Shown here: one piece after another, positions 1 through 5,717 of the stretch
How positions within the stretch are numbered: the stretch's first letter is position 1
Layout: every line of letters begins with the position of its first letter
NCBI GenBank assembly: GCA_964439885.1
Contig: CAYTPE010000027.1
Coordinates: 1-14,626 of the forward strand
DNA: 14,626 nucleotides
From: CAYTPE01 sp964439885
GTDB taxonomy: Bacteria > Patescibacteriota > Patescibacteriia > Magasanikbacterales > GWA2-37-8
Direction of reading: 5' to 3'
Program-made: the position numbers and the translations under genes
The notes under the pieces: generated by a model
Database searches by the model: none
Told to the model about the DNA's origin: nothing
The model's input: only the letters and a program-made list of their open reading frames with translations

Positions 1-334
1 CTAGTATGCCATGTTCGCCATGGAGCCCGGCAATAGATGAAAATAGTGTGTCAGCCACGGCGATTTGTTCGCGCACGTCGTTAAGGGTGTCTTCTTTAAC
101 GCTTTGCTGATTGTCGGACTTTTTCTCTTTCGGTACTTTGATAAGAAGAATCGTTTTGTGGAATGCCTTGCTGGTTTTGCTCTGGGCGTGAAAAATGGCG
201 CGCAGAATAAATAATGTGGCTACCACTGCAACGATGCAGATACCGGCAAAGGTCAACGCCAAATACACCGGATCTTGGAAGAAGGTGGAGATCGTTTCGG
301 TGGAAAAATTGATTGTGACGCCAAATAAAGTCAT
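1..334 (-). CDS. N-terminal part of a membrane-anchored protein, possibly a VirB4/TraG-type (type IV secretion coupling) family member; runs off the left edge
   Basis: Read from an ATG at 334 to the window edge, giving 111 codons with no stop. Residues about 22-43 form one hydrophobic helix rich in A, V, L and I, after an N-terminus of about 21 residues. A basic stretch and the segment LLIKVPKEKKSD follow, then an acidic/amphipathic region (VKEDTLNDVREQ) ending in TLFSSIAGLHGE. From memory, this order (one helix, then a VPKE-like segment, then a helix ending near FSSI) is the start of a CPR family often annotated as a type IV secretion/conjugative DNA-transfer ATPase. The ATPase part would lie outside the window, so this name is an inference. 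It lies downstream of the gene at 912-412 on the same strand with a 77-nt gap, so co-transcription is likely. No clear Shine-Dalgarno site precedes the ATG; a TTG directly before it is an alternative start. Confidence 0.6.
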   Translation of the reverse strand, partial: MTLFGVTINFSTETISTFFQDPVYLALTFAGICIVAVVATLFILRAIFHAQSKTSKAFHKTILLIKVPKEKKSDNQQSVKEDTLNDVREQIAVADTLFSSIAGLHGEHGIL

Positions 335-343
335 CAAACCAGG

Positions 344-405
344 TAATATCTTAATATCTTAATATGAAATATCGTTTTAGGTAGACATTATTATATTAAG
401 ATATT
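344..405. repeat. AT-rich inverted and tandem repeat in the spacer between two minus-strand genes
   Basis: The unit TAATATCT occurs twice in tandem (344-351, 352-359) and is followed by the related TAATATGA, giving an 8-bp period. A perfect 13-bp inverted repeat, AATATCTTAATAT at 353-365 and its complement at 393-405, could fold with a 27-nt loop. The stem is all A/T except one pair, and there is no terminal T-run in either direction, so it is a weak terminator at best. It may affect stability or processing of the mRNA of the left-end gene pair. Confidence 0.55.
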
Positions 406-411
406 GCGGTA

Positions 412-912
412 TTATCTATGTTCCTTGGCGAGCGCGATAATTTTATCCGTTTTAATTTTGGCTTCTTGCTCCAAAAAGAAACGGTTGACGCCGGGCAGCA
501 TTTTGAGCCATTCCAAAATAAGGCGGAAAATTTTCTTTACCTTAAAATGCGTGGTTTTGACCATTTCACGGATAGCCAGGGCTACTTCTTCGCCCTTTAT
601 TTTAAATTCTTGTTTTTGAATAGGAGAAAGTTTGGCGTAAGCGTCGCCCACGCCATCCTCGAGAATTTTTTCAATTTTGACCGTTACCTCGTCACGCACC
701 TGTGGTATGACCACTTGTTTGGGTTTGCGTCGGAACGACAACATGTCGCTGATGGTAGAGCCAGCTTCTTTTGTCTGTCGTGATTGATTTTCTGATTGCG
801 TCTCAGGAGCGCGTTCGATTCGTTCGTTTTCCAAGGAGGGCTGCGCTGCAGTTTGTTCGGGCGCGCCATACTCGGATGCGAGGTGAACTTTCTTTTCGGT
901 GCTATCCACCAT
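412..912 (-). CDS. Conserved CPR-type hypothetical protein, upstream partner of the membrane protein at 334-1
   Basis: The product has 166 residues and no signal peptide or membrane helix. Residues 1-60 are polar and low in complexity (many E, Q, S, T), so probably disordered. Residues about 68-166 are charged and helical: QVRDEVTVKIEKILED, then LSPIQKQEFKIKGEEVA, a basic stretch, and WLKMLPGVNRFFLEQEAK followed by KIKTDKIIALAKEHR. I recall this C-terminal pattern (LSP.QKQEFK.KGEE, PGVN.FFLEQEAKIKTDKI) from Parcubacteria genomes, next to genes like the one downstream here; no biochemical role is known to me. The ATG at 912 lies about 20 nt below the predicted transcription start, and no Shine-Dalgarno site is visible. 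A 121-codon frame on the other strand over the same bases is a shadow: this frame has the family-like C-terminus and its own promoter. Confidence 0.8.
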   Translation of the reverse strand: MVDSTEKKVHLASEYGAPEQTAAQPSLENERIERAPETQSENQSRQTKEAGSTISDMLSFRRKPKQVVIPQVRDEVTVKIEKILEDGVGDAYAKLSPIQKQEFKIKGEEVALAIREMVKTTHFKVKKIFRLILEWLKMLPGVNRFFLEQEAKIKTDKIIALAKEHR

Positions 913-939
913 AGGGTGTGGGTGGGTTAAGATGTGACT

Positions 940-969
940 AGTATAGCATATAATGCCCTAAGCTAACAA
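940..969 (-). promoter_or_regulatory. Promoter of the left-end minus-strand gene pair
   Basis: On the minus strand, TTGTTA (969-964) is followed by an 18-nt spacer and TATACT (945-940). The -10 box is extended by TGC directly upstream (TGCTATACT). Predicted start of transcription is near 933, giving a 5' leader of about 20 nt before the ATG at 912. It is divergent from the corA promoter, with about 57 bp between the two -35/-10 regions. Confidence 0.7.
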
Positions 970-1025
970 TAAAAAGGGGATAATTCTAGAGTGAGTGGAG
1001 AATGATGGCTTCGAGTGCGCGTTTG

Positions 1026-1034
1026 TGCTATACT
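1026..1034 (+). promoter_or_regulatory. Extended -10 promoter of corA; predicted leaderless transcript
   Basis: TGCTATACT at 1026-1034 is an extended -10 element (TG, one base, TATACT). No good -35 is visible at the expected distance, as is common for extended -10 promoters. Seven bases beyond the -10 box lies the A of the ATG at 1041, so the mRNA should begin at or within a base or two of the start codon. This also rules out the longer frame starting at 1002, whose first residues would be encoded by the promoter. Confidence 0.65.
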
Positions 1035-1040
1035 ATAGAC

Positions 1041-1967
1041 ATGAAAAACATTTACGACATTCAAGAGCAGGGTTTGCAGTGGGTGAATGTGACCAAGCAA
1101 ACCGAAAAGGAGCTGCAAACCATTCAAAAGCGATTTGATTTTTCCAAGCAGGACATTCAGGAGTGTTTGCCCCCCTTTCAGCGCGCCAAAATTACCAAAC
1201 GCGACTCGTATTATTTTCTGGTGCTCCATTTTCCGGTGTTCGACCGCGAATCGCGCCGCCTTGGCTTCACGGAAGTAGATTTTTTCCTCACAGCCAATAT
1301 CATGGTTACCGTACATGATAATAAGCTGGTAGCCCTGGAAAATTTTTTTGCCGAATGTGCCAAAAACGACGCCAAGCGAAAGCTGTATTTTAATGGCACG
1401 ATGGTGCACACACTGTTCGAACTACTCTCACGGCTCTTTGAGTCCGTATTTCCTATTCTGCTCCATATTAACGAAGACATTGGCGCGGTGGAGCGCAAGC
1501 TCTTCACCAATACGCCAGGCAAACAAGTGGCCGCCGAGATTTTGCGCCTTAAGACCAATATCGTTACTTTCCGCCGTGCCATGCAGAGCCATAAGACAGT
1601 GCTCGAGAGATTAGTGATGTACGCCGACCGCGACATGGATTTGGTGTCATATCAAAACTATATCAATAGCCTGCGTGAATCGATTGGTGAAATTTGGCAC
1701 ATGCTGGAAAGCCAAAAAGAAAGCATCAATGCCTTACACGAAACCAACGAATCCATTTTGAGTTTGCACACCAATGAAGTCATGAAGACACTCACCATCA
1801 TTTCGGTCATCACTTTCCCTCTCACACTCATCGCCACAATTTTTGCCATCCACGCTCCGGGCACACCATTTCTCGAGCTCCCGTACGGTTTCTGGGTGCT
1901 CTCGGTCGTTATTTTAGCAGGTGCCATTGCTATGGTGGCGGTCTTCAAGAAAAAGCGGTGGTTGTAG
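1041..1967 (+). CDS. corA: CorA-family divalent-cation transporter with an altered GMN signature
   Basis: A 308-residue protein with CorA layout: a soluble N-terminal alpha/beta domain (1-190), a long helix with LTIISVITFPLTLIATIF leading into the pore, and two C-terminal membrane helices (about 251-273 and 283-302) ending in the basic tail KKKRWL. CorA proteins form inner-membrane pentamers that take up Mg2+ (or Co2+/Ni2+), and the family normally has Gly-Met-Asn at the mouth of the pore. Here residues 269-271 read Ala-Ile-His (GCC ATC CAC), each codon one base away from GGC ATG AAC. The loop after it, APGTPFLELP, keeps the Pro residues common in CPR homologues. Ion selectivity may therefore differ or transport may be impaired; this is inference. 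The start at 1041 is chosen because the family begins close to the MKNIYDIQ segment and the promoter lies just upstream. Confidence 0.9.
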   Translation: MKNIYDIQEQGLQWVNVTKQTEKELQTIQKRFDFSKQDIQECLPPFQRAKITKRDSYYFLVLHFPVFDRESRRLGFTEVDFFLTANIMVTVHDNKLVALENFFAECAKNDAKRKLYFNGTMVHTLFELLSRLFESVFPILLHINEDIGAVERKLFTNTPGKQVAAEILRLKTNIVTFRRAMQSHKTVLERLVMYADRDMDLVSYQNYINSLRESIGEIWHMLESQKESINALHETNESILSLHTNEVMKTLTIISVITFPLTLIATIFAIHAPGTPFLELPYGFWVLSVVILAGAIAMVAVFKKKRWL

Positions 1968-1970
1968 GAA

Positions 1971-2005
1971 AGAGTAGGTGATAAAGAATAAAGAGTAAAA
2001 TGAAA
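1971..2005 (+). repeat. Degenerate 7-bp tandem repeat after corA
   Basis: Five consecutive heptamers can be read between the corA stop and the terminator. The two clearest are AGAATAA (1985-1991) and AGAGTAA (1992-1998), with weaker neighbours on both sides. The same AGAATAA unit appears in the ligA tract at 8536-8570. Confidence 0.5.
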
Positions 2006-2037
2006 AACAAAAAACCGCCGTGTGGCGGATTTTTGTT
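2006..2037. terminator. Bidirectional rho-independent terminator between corA and the 150-aa gene
   Basis: The stem CCGCC (2015-2019) and GGCGG (2024-2028) has a GTGT loop and is flanked by an A-tract on the left (2009-2014) and a T-tract on the right (2030-2034), so it works in both directions. The pairing can extend through AACAAAAA/TTTTTGTT with one A-A mismatch. Its right end overlaps the stop codon (2038-2036) of the minus-strand gene. Confidence 0.85.
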
Positions 2038-2488
2038 AAGCAGCCTCTTCAATTGTGCGTGAGGCTTTGTTTTTGTTAAAGTCGTACGCAGCTATGACCC
2101 GCATAATTTCGCTCGCGCCTGATTCGAGACGGCGTTCGTCCACGAGCGGTATGCTCTTGCTAGGTTCAAACGGAGTAGACATAACAACCTCTTCGCCATT
2201 GGGAGAAATGAGTATTTCAAAAGCAGGGCGCATATAGTGATTGCGTCCGAGTGTGATGTACCGTATACCGTTTGGCTGCTTGCCGTGTGTTAGAAATTTT
2301 GGGATCATTTTTTCTACGGGTATATCTTCTTGTGCGCACAGATCGTGAAAAGACGCATTGTCTCGAAGTGTTTGAGCAAAATCTTCGGTAATTTTTGCGA
2401 TTCGCTCTGCCAGACGCCCTTTTTCGGCGATGCGTCGGTACTCAGTGTTTACGCCTAGGAAGTTGATGATTTTTTCGGAGAAAGACAT
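2036..2488 (-). CDS. Hypothetical protein of 150 residues downstream of cysS
   Basis: I do not recognise this protein. It has no signal peptide or membrane helix. Residues 1-60 look helical and charged (EYRRIAEKGRLAERIAKI, ITEDFAQTLRDN). Residues 65-115 look like beta strands in an alpha/beta fold: GIRYITLGRNHYMRP, AFEILISPNGEEVVM, then STPFEPSKSIPLVDERRL. The C-terminal 35 residues are helical and polar. The single Cys (51) lies in LCAQEDIP, with no partner for a metal site. The ATG at 2488 is 9 nt after the cysS stop, so the two genes are very likely one transcript. The region before the start is A-rich (AAAAAACAGT) with no Shine-Dalgarno site. The gene ends inside the two-way terminator at 2006-2037. 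Confidence 0.75.
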   Translation of the reverse strand: MSFSEKIINFLGVNTEYRRIAEKGRLAERIAKITEDFAQTLRDNASFHDLCAQEDIPVEKMIPKFLTHGKQPNGIRYITLGRNHYMRPAFEILISPNGEEVVMSTPFEPSKSIPLVDERRLESGASEIMRVIAAYDFNKNKASRTIEEAA

Positions 2489-2497
2489 ACTGTTTTT

Positions 2498-3883
2498 TTA
2501 TTTTTTATTTACTTTCGTTCCTTCGGGCGTATCTTTTACTTCGTATCCCATATTTTCCAGTTGTTTACGCAGCTCATCACTCTGTGCCCAGTCTTTGGCG
2601 GCGCGGGCGGTGTTACGGGCTTCGATGATTTTTTGTGCATCTTCCGGAATCGTCTCTTCTTTTGCTGCGAGATGTTCTTTGATTTGGAGGCCGAGAATTT
2701 GATCGATGTCGAACAGTTCTGCGAGTGTGATATTTTTATTTTTGATTGATTCCCACACCACAGCGAGCGCGGCGGGGGTATCAAGGTCGTTTGTGATTGT
2801 GTGATTAAATTTATCAGTGAGTGGTGAAACCCCACTTACCATCCCCTTCGTAAGGGGAGGGAGTGAACGAGCCGAGTTGTATAAATGTTCCAATCCGTTT
2901 TGTGCCGCTTTGAGCGCCTCCCAGCTAAACGTGAGTTGTTTGCGGTATTGTGTTTGCAGTAAAAAGAAGCGATAGGCGAGGGGAGAGATGCCGCGGTCTT
3001 TCAAGGTTTGCAACGTCACAAAATTATCACCACTCTTCGCCATTTTGTCGCTCCCCATCATGAGAAATTCACCATGCATCCAATAGTTGGCCAGCATCTT
3101 TCCAGTCGCAGCTTCGGTCTGGGCAATTTCGTTGGTGTGGTGCACCGGAATATGGTCTATACCGCCACAGTGAATATCAAACGGTACGCCGAGGTATGCG
3201 GCGGCCATGGCCGAGCATTCGATATGCCNNNNNNNNNNGGGGAACCCGACTCCCCAGGGAGACTTCCATTCCATCTGACGCTGCTCAAGCGGTGGAGAAA
3301 ATTTCCAGAGCGCGAAGTCGCTCGGATTTTTTTTGTCACCAATGTCCACGCGGGCGCCGGCTTTCAGATCCTGGTTGCGCAGGTTGGCGAGCTTGCCATA
3401 GTCGGGGAGCTTCGAAGTATCAAAATAGATGCCGTCGCCCGTTCGATACGTAAAACCTTTTTTCTCCAATTTTTTGATCAAGTTGATTTGTTGCTTAATA
3501 TGCTCGGTAGCGCGCGGCATCTTACTGGGTTTTTCAATGTTGAGGTCGGCAAGGTCGCGCAGAAAGGCTTCTTCATAGAACGCCGCGATTTCCCACGCTG
3601 TTTTACCTTCGCGCTTGGAACCTTTTTCCATTTTATCTTCACCTTCATCAGCATCGCTCGTGAGGTGGCCAACATCGGTTATGTTCATGACGTGTTTGAC
3701 TTTATAGCCATTATATTTGAGTGTGCGTTTCAAAACATCTTCAAATACATAGGTGCGCAAGTTACCAATGTGGGCGTAGTTGTATACCGTAGGGCCGCAG
3801 GTGTATAGGCCGACGGTATTTTTTTTGATCGGGTTCAATTCTTCGAGTTGGCGTGTGAGGGTGTTGTAGAGCTGGAGGTTCAT
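2498..3883 (-). CDS. cysS: Cysteinyl-tRNA synthetase
   Basis: The enzyme charges tRNA-Cys with cysteine in the cytosol, using ATP. About 461 residues are encoded, the normal size. Visible class I features are HIGN (38-41, the HIGH motif) and KMAKS (280-284, the KMSKS loop). The Zn2+ site that selects cysteine is C29 in LYTCGPTVYN, C223 in HIECSAM, and H248 and E252 in PVHHTNEIAQ. The C-terminal helical domain follows from about 320. Ten N at 3229-3238 interrupt the gene between P215 and H220, where the family reads P-G-W-H. Two residues are expected but the N-run leaves room for four, so its length is a placeholder and the protein is probably two residues shorter. A small palindrome lies in frame at residues about 342-347. 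The start codon directly abuts a 7-bp repeat tract that forms the 5' leader, and no Shine-Dalgarno site is seen. Confidence 0.97.
   Translation of the reverse strand: MNLQLYNTLTRQLEELNPIKKNTVGLYTCGPTVYNYAHIGNLRTYVFEDVLKRTLKYNGYKVKHVMNITDVGHLTSDADEGEDKMEKGSKREGKTAWEIAAFYEEAFLRDLADLNIEKPSKMPRATEHIKQQINLIKKLEKKGFTYRTGDGIYFDTSKLPDYGKLANLRNQDLKAGARVDIGDKKNPSDFALWKFSPPLEQRQMEWKSPWGVGFPXXXXHIECSAMAAAYLGVPFDIHCGGIDHIPVHHTNEIAQTEAATGKMLANYWMHGEFLMMGSDKMAKSGDNFVTLQTLKDRGISPLAYRFFLLQTQYRKQLTFSWEALKAAQNGLEHLYNSARSLPPLTKGMVSGVSPLTDKFNHTITNDLDTPAALAVVWESIKNKNITLAELFDIDQILGLQIKEHLAAKEETIPEDAQKIIEARNTARAAKDWAQSDELRKQLENMGYEVKDTPEGTKVNKK
2843..2857. repeat. Short palindrome in frame inside cysS
   Basis: CCCCTT (2843-2848) and AAGGGG (2852-2857) form a 6-bp hairpin with a 3-nt loop. 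On the coding strand it encodes the proline-rich PPLTKG, in the linker between the KMSKS region and the C-terminal helical domain. Its flanks (TCCCTCCCC before it, GGTAAGTGGGGTTTC after it) resemble a type of intergenic repeat I remember from other bacterial genomes, so it may be an inserted element; this cannot be tested from one copy. Confidence 0.4.
3229..3238. other. Assembly gap (ten N) inside cysS
   Basis: Exactly ten N join two contigs. The reading frame is kept across the run, and the flanks encode GVGFP and HIECSAM. The family motif PGWHIECS predicts only four missing bases (GG, one free base, T), so ten is a scaffolding default. The right-hand flank is GC-rich and self-complementary (GGGG with CCCC within about 20 bp), which may explain why the assembler stopped there. 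Confidence 0.95.
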
Positions 3884-3955
3884 AGTTGATAGTTCGTAGC
3901 CAATAGTTCATGGCCAATAGTTTGTGTGAACTGTGTACTATTGGCTATGGACTAT
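3882..3955 (-). repeat. 7-bp tandem repeat in two opposed arms, forming the 5' leader of cysS
   Basis: On the plus strand six consecutive heptamers run from 3882 to 3923; typical units are ATAGTTC and GTAGCCA. From 3928 to 3955 four more run in the opposite orientation (ATAGCCA, ATAGTCC and relatives read on the minus strand). In the predicted cysS transcript (start near 3956) the segment AGCCAATAGT (complement of 3937-3946) can pair with either of two downstream copies of its complement, at 3912-3921 or 3898-3907, so two exclusive hairpins are possible. The tract ends inside the cysS start codon. Confidence 0.75.
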
Positions 3956-3962
3956 TTAGATT

Positions 3963-3991
3963 AGTATAGCTCATCGGTGATACTTTGACAA
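3963..3991 (-). promoter_or_regulatory. Promoter of cysS
   Basis: On the minus strand TTGTCA (3991-3986) and TATACT (3968-3963) are separated by exactly 17 nt, a near-consensus sigma-70-type promoter. Transcription should start near 3956, making the opposed-arm repeat the 5' leader. Its -35 box overlaps the -35 box of the plus-strand promoter at 3985-4013 within the 9-bp near-palindrome TTTGACAAA. Confidence 0.8.
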
Positions 3992-4013
3992 AAGTGGCGT
4001 TTTGTGCTAGGGT
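3985..4013 (+). promoter_or_regulatory. Promoter of the GC-rich 86-codon gene
   Basis: TTGACA (3985-3990, consensus) is followed by a 17-nt spacer and TAGGGT (4008-4013), with TG and C directly upstream of the hexamer (TGCTAGGGT), the same extended form as the other promoters here. The -10 hexamer itself is poor. Transcription would start near 4020, giving a leader of about 93 nt. Confidence 0.55.
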
Positions 4014-4030
4014 TATCGGCGTGTGTTTAT

Positions 4031-4088
4031 GACTTCCAACTCTTTTTGAGAGCTAAAAATGGCTAGTTTTAAAGGAAAGTTGGAAGTC
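4031..4088 (+). promoter_or_regulatory. Structured 5' leader with an 11-bp perfect stem
   Basis: GACTTCCAACT (4031-4041) pairs perfectly with AGTTGGAAGTC (4078-4088). Inside it CTTT (4042-4045) can pair with AAAG (4071-4074), and AGCT (4051-4054) with GGCT (4061-4064) including one wobble pair. This gives a three-tier hairpin ending 15 nt before the Shine-Dalgarno site of the 86-codon gene. There is no T-run after it, so it is not a terminator. It could be a cis-acting RNA element or a small palindromic insertion; I match it to no known riboswitch. Confidence 0.5.
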
Positions 4089-4112
4089 TAACCCCTATGC
4101 GCGGAGGAACTG

Positions 4113-4373
4113 ATGGGAGACATTTTGAGCGCGGCAACGGCCGCGCTCCACAGCGAAAAGCCCGATCTGGGCGTGGTCTCAGCGCTCATCGCCGAGATCG
4201 ACGCCCGAATGAAGTGGCTCGAGTGCCAAACCGACGATGAGTCGGTGAAAGTGTCGAGCGAGCTGGCGTACCTCCGGGTGCGCCTTCTGGGCCTCAAGGC
4301 CCAGATCGCGATCCGCACCGCCGTGATGAGCGGCGAGGTGCGCTTCGGTCCGCAGCTGCCTGCGGACGAGTAA
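4113..4373 (+). CDS. Small GC-rich hypothetical protein (86 residues)
   Basis: I do not recognise this protein. It is mostly helical and amphipathic, with no signal peptide: LVSALIAEIDARMKWLE-like and AYLRVRLLGLKAQIA-like helices flank a polar CQTDDESVKVSS turn, and there is a Pro-containing C-terminus (GPQLPADE). It has one Cys. The strand and start are well supported by a strong Shine-Dalgarno site (GGAGG, 4103-4107) 5 nt before the ATG and an upstream promoter. The composition is strikingly unlike its neighbours: 73 of 86 sense codons end in G or C (about 85%), against about 11 of the first 30 in pilM. That suggests recent acquisition or a class of gene under different codon selection. It has its own promoter, structured leader and terminator, so it is a monocistronic unit. 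Confidence 0.75.
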   Translation: MGDILSAATAALHSEKPDLGVVSALIAEIDARMKWLECQTDDESVKVSSELAYLRVRLLGLKAQIAIRTAVMSGEVRFGPQLPADE

Positions 4374-4403
4374 AATCGCTTCTCTCTTCATCTTCCGTCC
4401 CAA

Positions 4404-4432
4404 GGCGCTCGAGCGAAGTTCGTTCGGGCGCC
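4404..4432. other. Strong GC-rich hairpin after the 86-codon gene
   Basis: A 12-bp stem, GGCGCTCGAGCG (4404-4415) against CGTTCGGGCGCC (4421-4432) with two wobble pairs, closes on an AAGTT loop. No T-run follows on either strand, so it is more likely an mRNA 3'-end stabiliser ahead of the terminator at 4459-4487 than a terminator itself. Confidence 0.6.
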
Positions 4433-4458
4433 GTGTCATTTATAAATGCATACTTATC

Positions 4459-4487
4459 AACAGCTCTATCGTGCGAGGCTGTTTTTT
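4459..4487 (+). terminator. Rho-independent terminator of the 86-codon gene
   Basis: AACAGC (4459-4464) pairs with GCTGTT (4478-4483), extended by one wobble pair, and is followed by a T-tract to 4487. The last T is also the first base of the TG of the pilM extended -10 box, so termination and initiation signals abut. Confidence 0.7.
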
Positions 4488-4495
4488 GTTATACT
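4487..4495 (+). promoter_or_regulatory. Extended -10 promoter of pilM
   Basis: TGTTATACT (4487-4495) is an extended -10 element; no convincing -35 box is seen at the right distance. Predicted start is near 4502, giving an A/T-rich leader of about 64 nt. The promoter position excludes the upstream in-frame ATG at 4446 as the pilM start. Confidence 0.6.
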
Positions 4496-4565
4496 ATATA
4501 TATTCTCTAAACGCAAAAAATTTTATTGTTCGCTATTGTCGAATAACAGAGCGTTATATTTCCGT

Positions 4566-5717
4566 ATGGCATTCGGTACGTTATTTAGAAAACAAAATTC
4601 GTTTCTGGGAATTGATATTGGCGCGGCTGGCGTTAAAGTAGTCGAGCTCAGAAAAGAAAAGGGCCGTCCGGTCCTGTTTACGTACGGACTCACGCTTGAT
4701 CGACCCGAACTTTTTGCCGCACTCGCTCGCCGTACTGCCCCCATTACCGCGCCTACAGCCATGAAAACTGCGGTTGAGCAGAGTACCTCCCCAGCATCCG
4801 ATGCGAATAAGCTGATAGACGAACTGGCTGGTTTGGTACGCGGTGTTTGCAACCAAGCACGCGTACGATCGAACACCGCAGTGGTGAGTATTCCGGCAGC
4901 TAGAGTGTTCCACGCGCTCGTAACCGTGCCAATCGCCAAAAAGGAAGAACTGAATCGAATGCTCGAAGCCGAGATTAAAAAATTATTACCGTATCCGATA
5001 GAAGAAGCTCAGCTTGATTTTCAGGTCATTGCCAAAGACGAGGCACAACAGGTGCAGCGTATTATGGTAAATGCCGTGCCTCGCTCCACCGTATCAATCT
5101 ACACCGCCATCTGCAAAGCGGCCGGCATCACGCTCGATGCTCTCGAGCCTGAATCCGTGGCACTCTCAAGAGCGCTCGTTGGCCGAGACAGCTCTACCAC
5201 GCTTGTGGTGGATATTGGCGAAGAGCGTACCAATTTTTTTATGGTGGACGCGACCTATCCGGTAATACAGCACAGTATTGAGCTAGGTGGTAGTCGCGTC
5301 ACCACGCTTCTCAAAGACGCGCTCGGCATTGACGTGGCGCTCACCGAGCAAATCAAACGTGATTTGTTTGCGTATTTACTGGACAACGGTGAGAACCCAA
5401 CGCTCGGAGCCAAAAAATTATTGCGCATGCTGATGCCGGTGGTAGACCCTATTACCAAAGAAATAGACTATTGCCTTGAACTGTACATGCGTCAAGGTAT
5501 GAACATCAGCAAGTATCCCGAAAAGATTGTCCTCACCGGCGGTGGCGCTTTCTTTCCGTTTTTGGCCGACCATATCACCGAAACATTTAAGATCAAAACG
5601 TATATCGGCGATCCGTGGGGCAGAGTGCTCTACCAAGATGGTTTAAAAAATGTGTTGCGGGCAATTGCGCCCAGGATGGCAGTAGCTATTGGCCTTGCGC
5701 TCAGAAATGTGCTATAA
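4566..5717 (+). CDS. pilM: Type IV pilus assembly protein PilM
   Basis: PilM is the actin-like cytosolic protein that binds the N-terminus of PilN at the inner membrane and supports type IV pilus assembly. The product has 383 residues from the ATG at 4566. Actin-fold signatures are visible: LGIDIGAAGVKVVEL at 14-28 (phosphate-1 loop), VVDIGEERTNF around D216 (phosphate-2) and LTGGGAFFP at 323-331 (adenosine motif). The middle contains EIKKLLPYPIEEAQLDFQV, the family's typical (I/L)PF..EE..LD segment. An Ala/Thr/Ser-rich stretch at about 48-76 looks like a lineage-specific loop. The start is set by family alignment at MAFGTLFRKQNSFLGIDIG; the in-frame ATG at 4446 lies upstream of the promoter. 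No pilN or pilO follows, unlike the common pilMNOPQ order. The last codons and stop (GTG CTA TAA) double as a -10 promoter element. Confidence 0.93.
   Translation: MAFGTLFRKQNSFLGIDIGAAGVKVVELRKEKGRPVLFTYGLTLDRPELFAALARRTAPITAPTAMKTAVEQSTSPASDANKLIDELAGLVRGVCNQARVRSNTAVVSIPAARVFHALVTVPIAKKEELNRMLEAEIKKLLPYPIEEAQLDFQVIAKDEAQQVQRIMVNAVPRSTVSIYTAICKAAGITLDALEPESVALSRALVGRDSSTTLVVDIGEERTNFFMVDATYPVIQHSIELGGSRVTTLLKDALGIDVALTEQIKRDLFAYLLDNGENPTLGAKKLLRMLMPVVDPITKEIDYCLELYMRQGMNISKYPEKIVLTGGGAFFPFLADHITETFKIKTYIGDPWGRVLYQDGLKNVLRAIAPRMAVAIGLALRNVL

Noticed and set aside
418..783. 121-codon open frame on the plus strand
   Set aside because: Antisense to the 166-residue gene, which has a promoter and a family-like C-terminus.
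963..1409. 148-codon minus-strand frame overlapping corA
   Set aside because: Antisense to corA and covering the divergent promoter region; composition is that of a shadow frame.
3157..3453. Short frames spanning the N-run
   Set aside because: They exist only because N codons are read through; both are out of the cysS frame.
3008..3808. 266-codon open frame on the plus strand
   Set aside because: It is antisense to cysS, which carries all synthetase motifs in its own frame; no family features or ribosome site.
3882..3955. Repeat cluster as a CRISPR array
   Set aside because: Units are 7 bp and contiguous, without spacers, and no cas gene is present.
4404..4432. GC-rich hairpin as a terminator
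   Set aside because: No T-run follows on either strand; the real terminator is at 4459-4487.
4179..4439. 86-codon minus-strand frame opposite the GC-rich gene
   Set aside because: GC-rich DNA opens several frames. The plus strand has the strong Shine-Dalgarno site, promoter and terminator; the minus strand has none.
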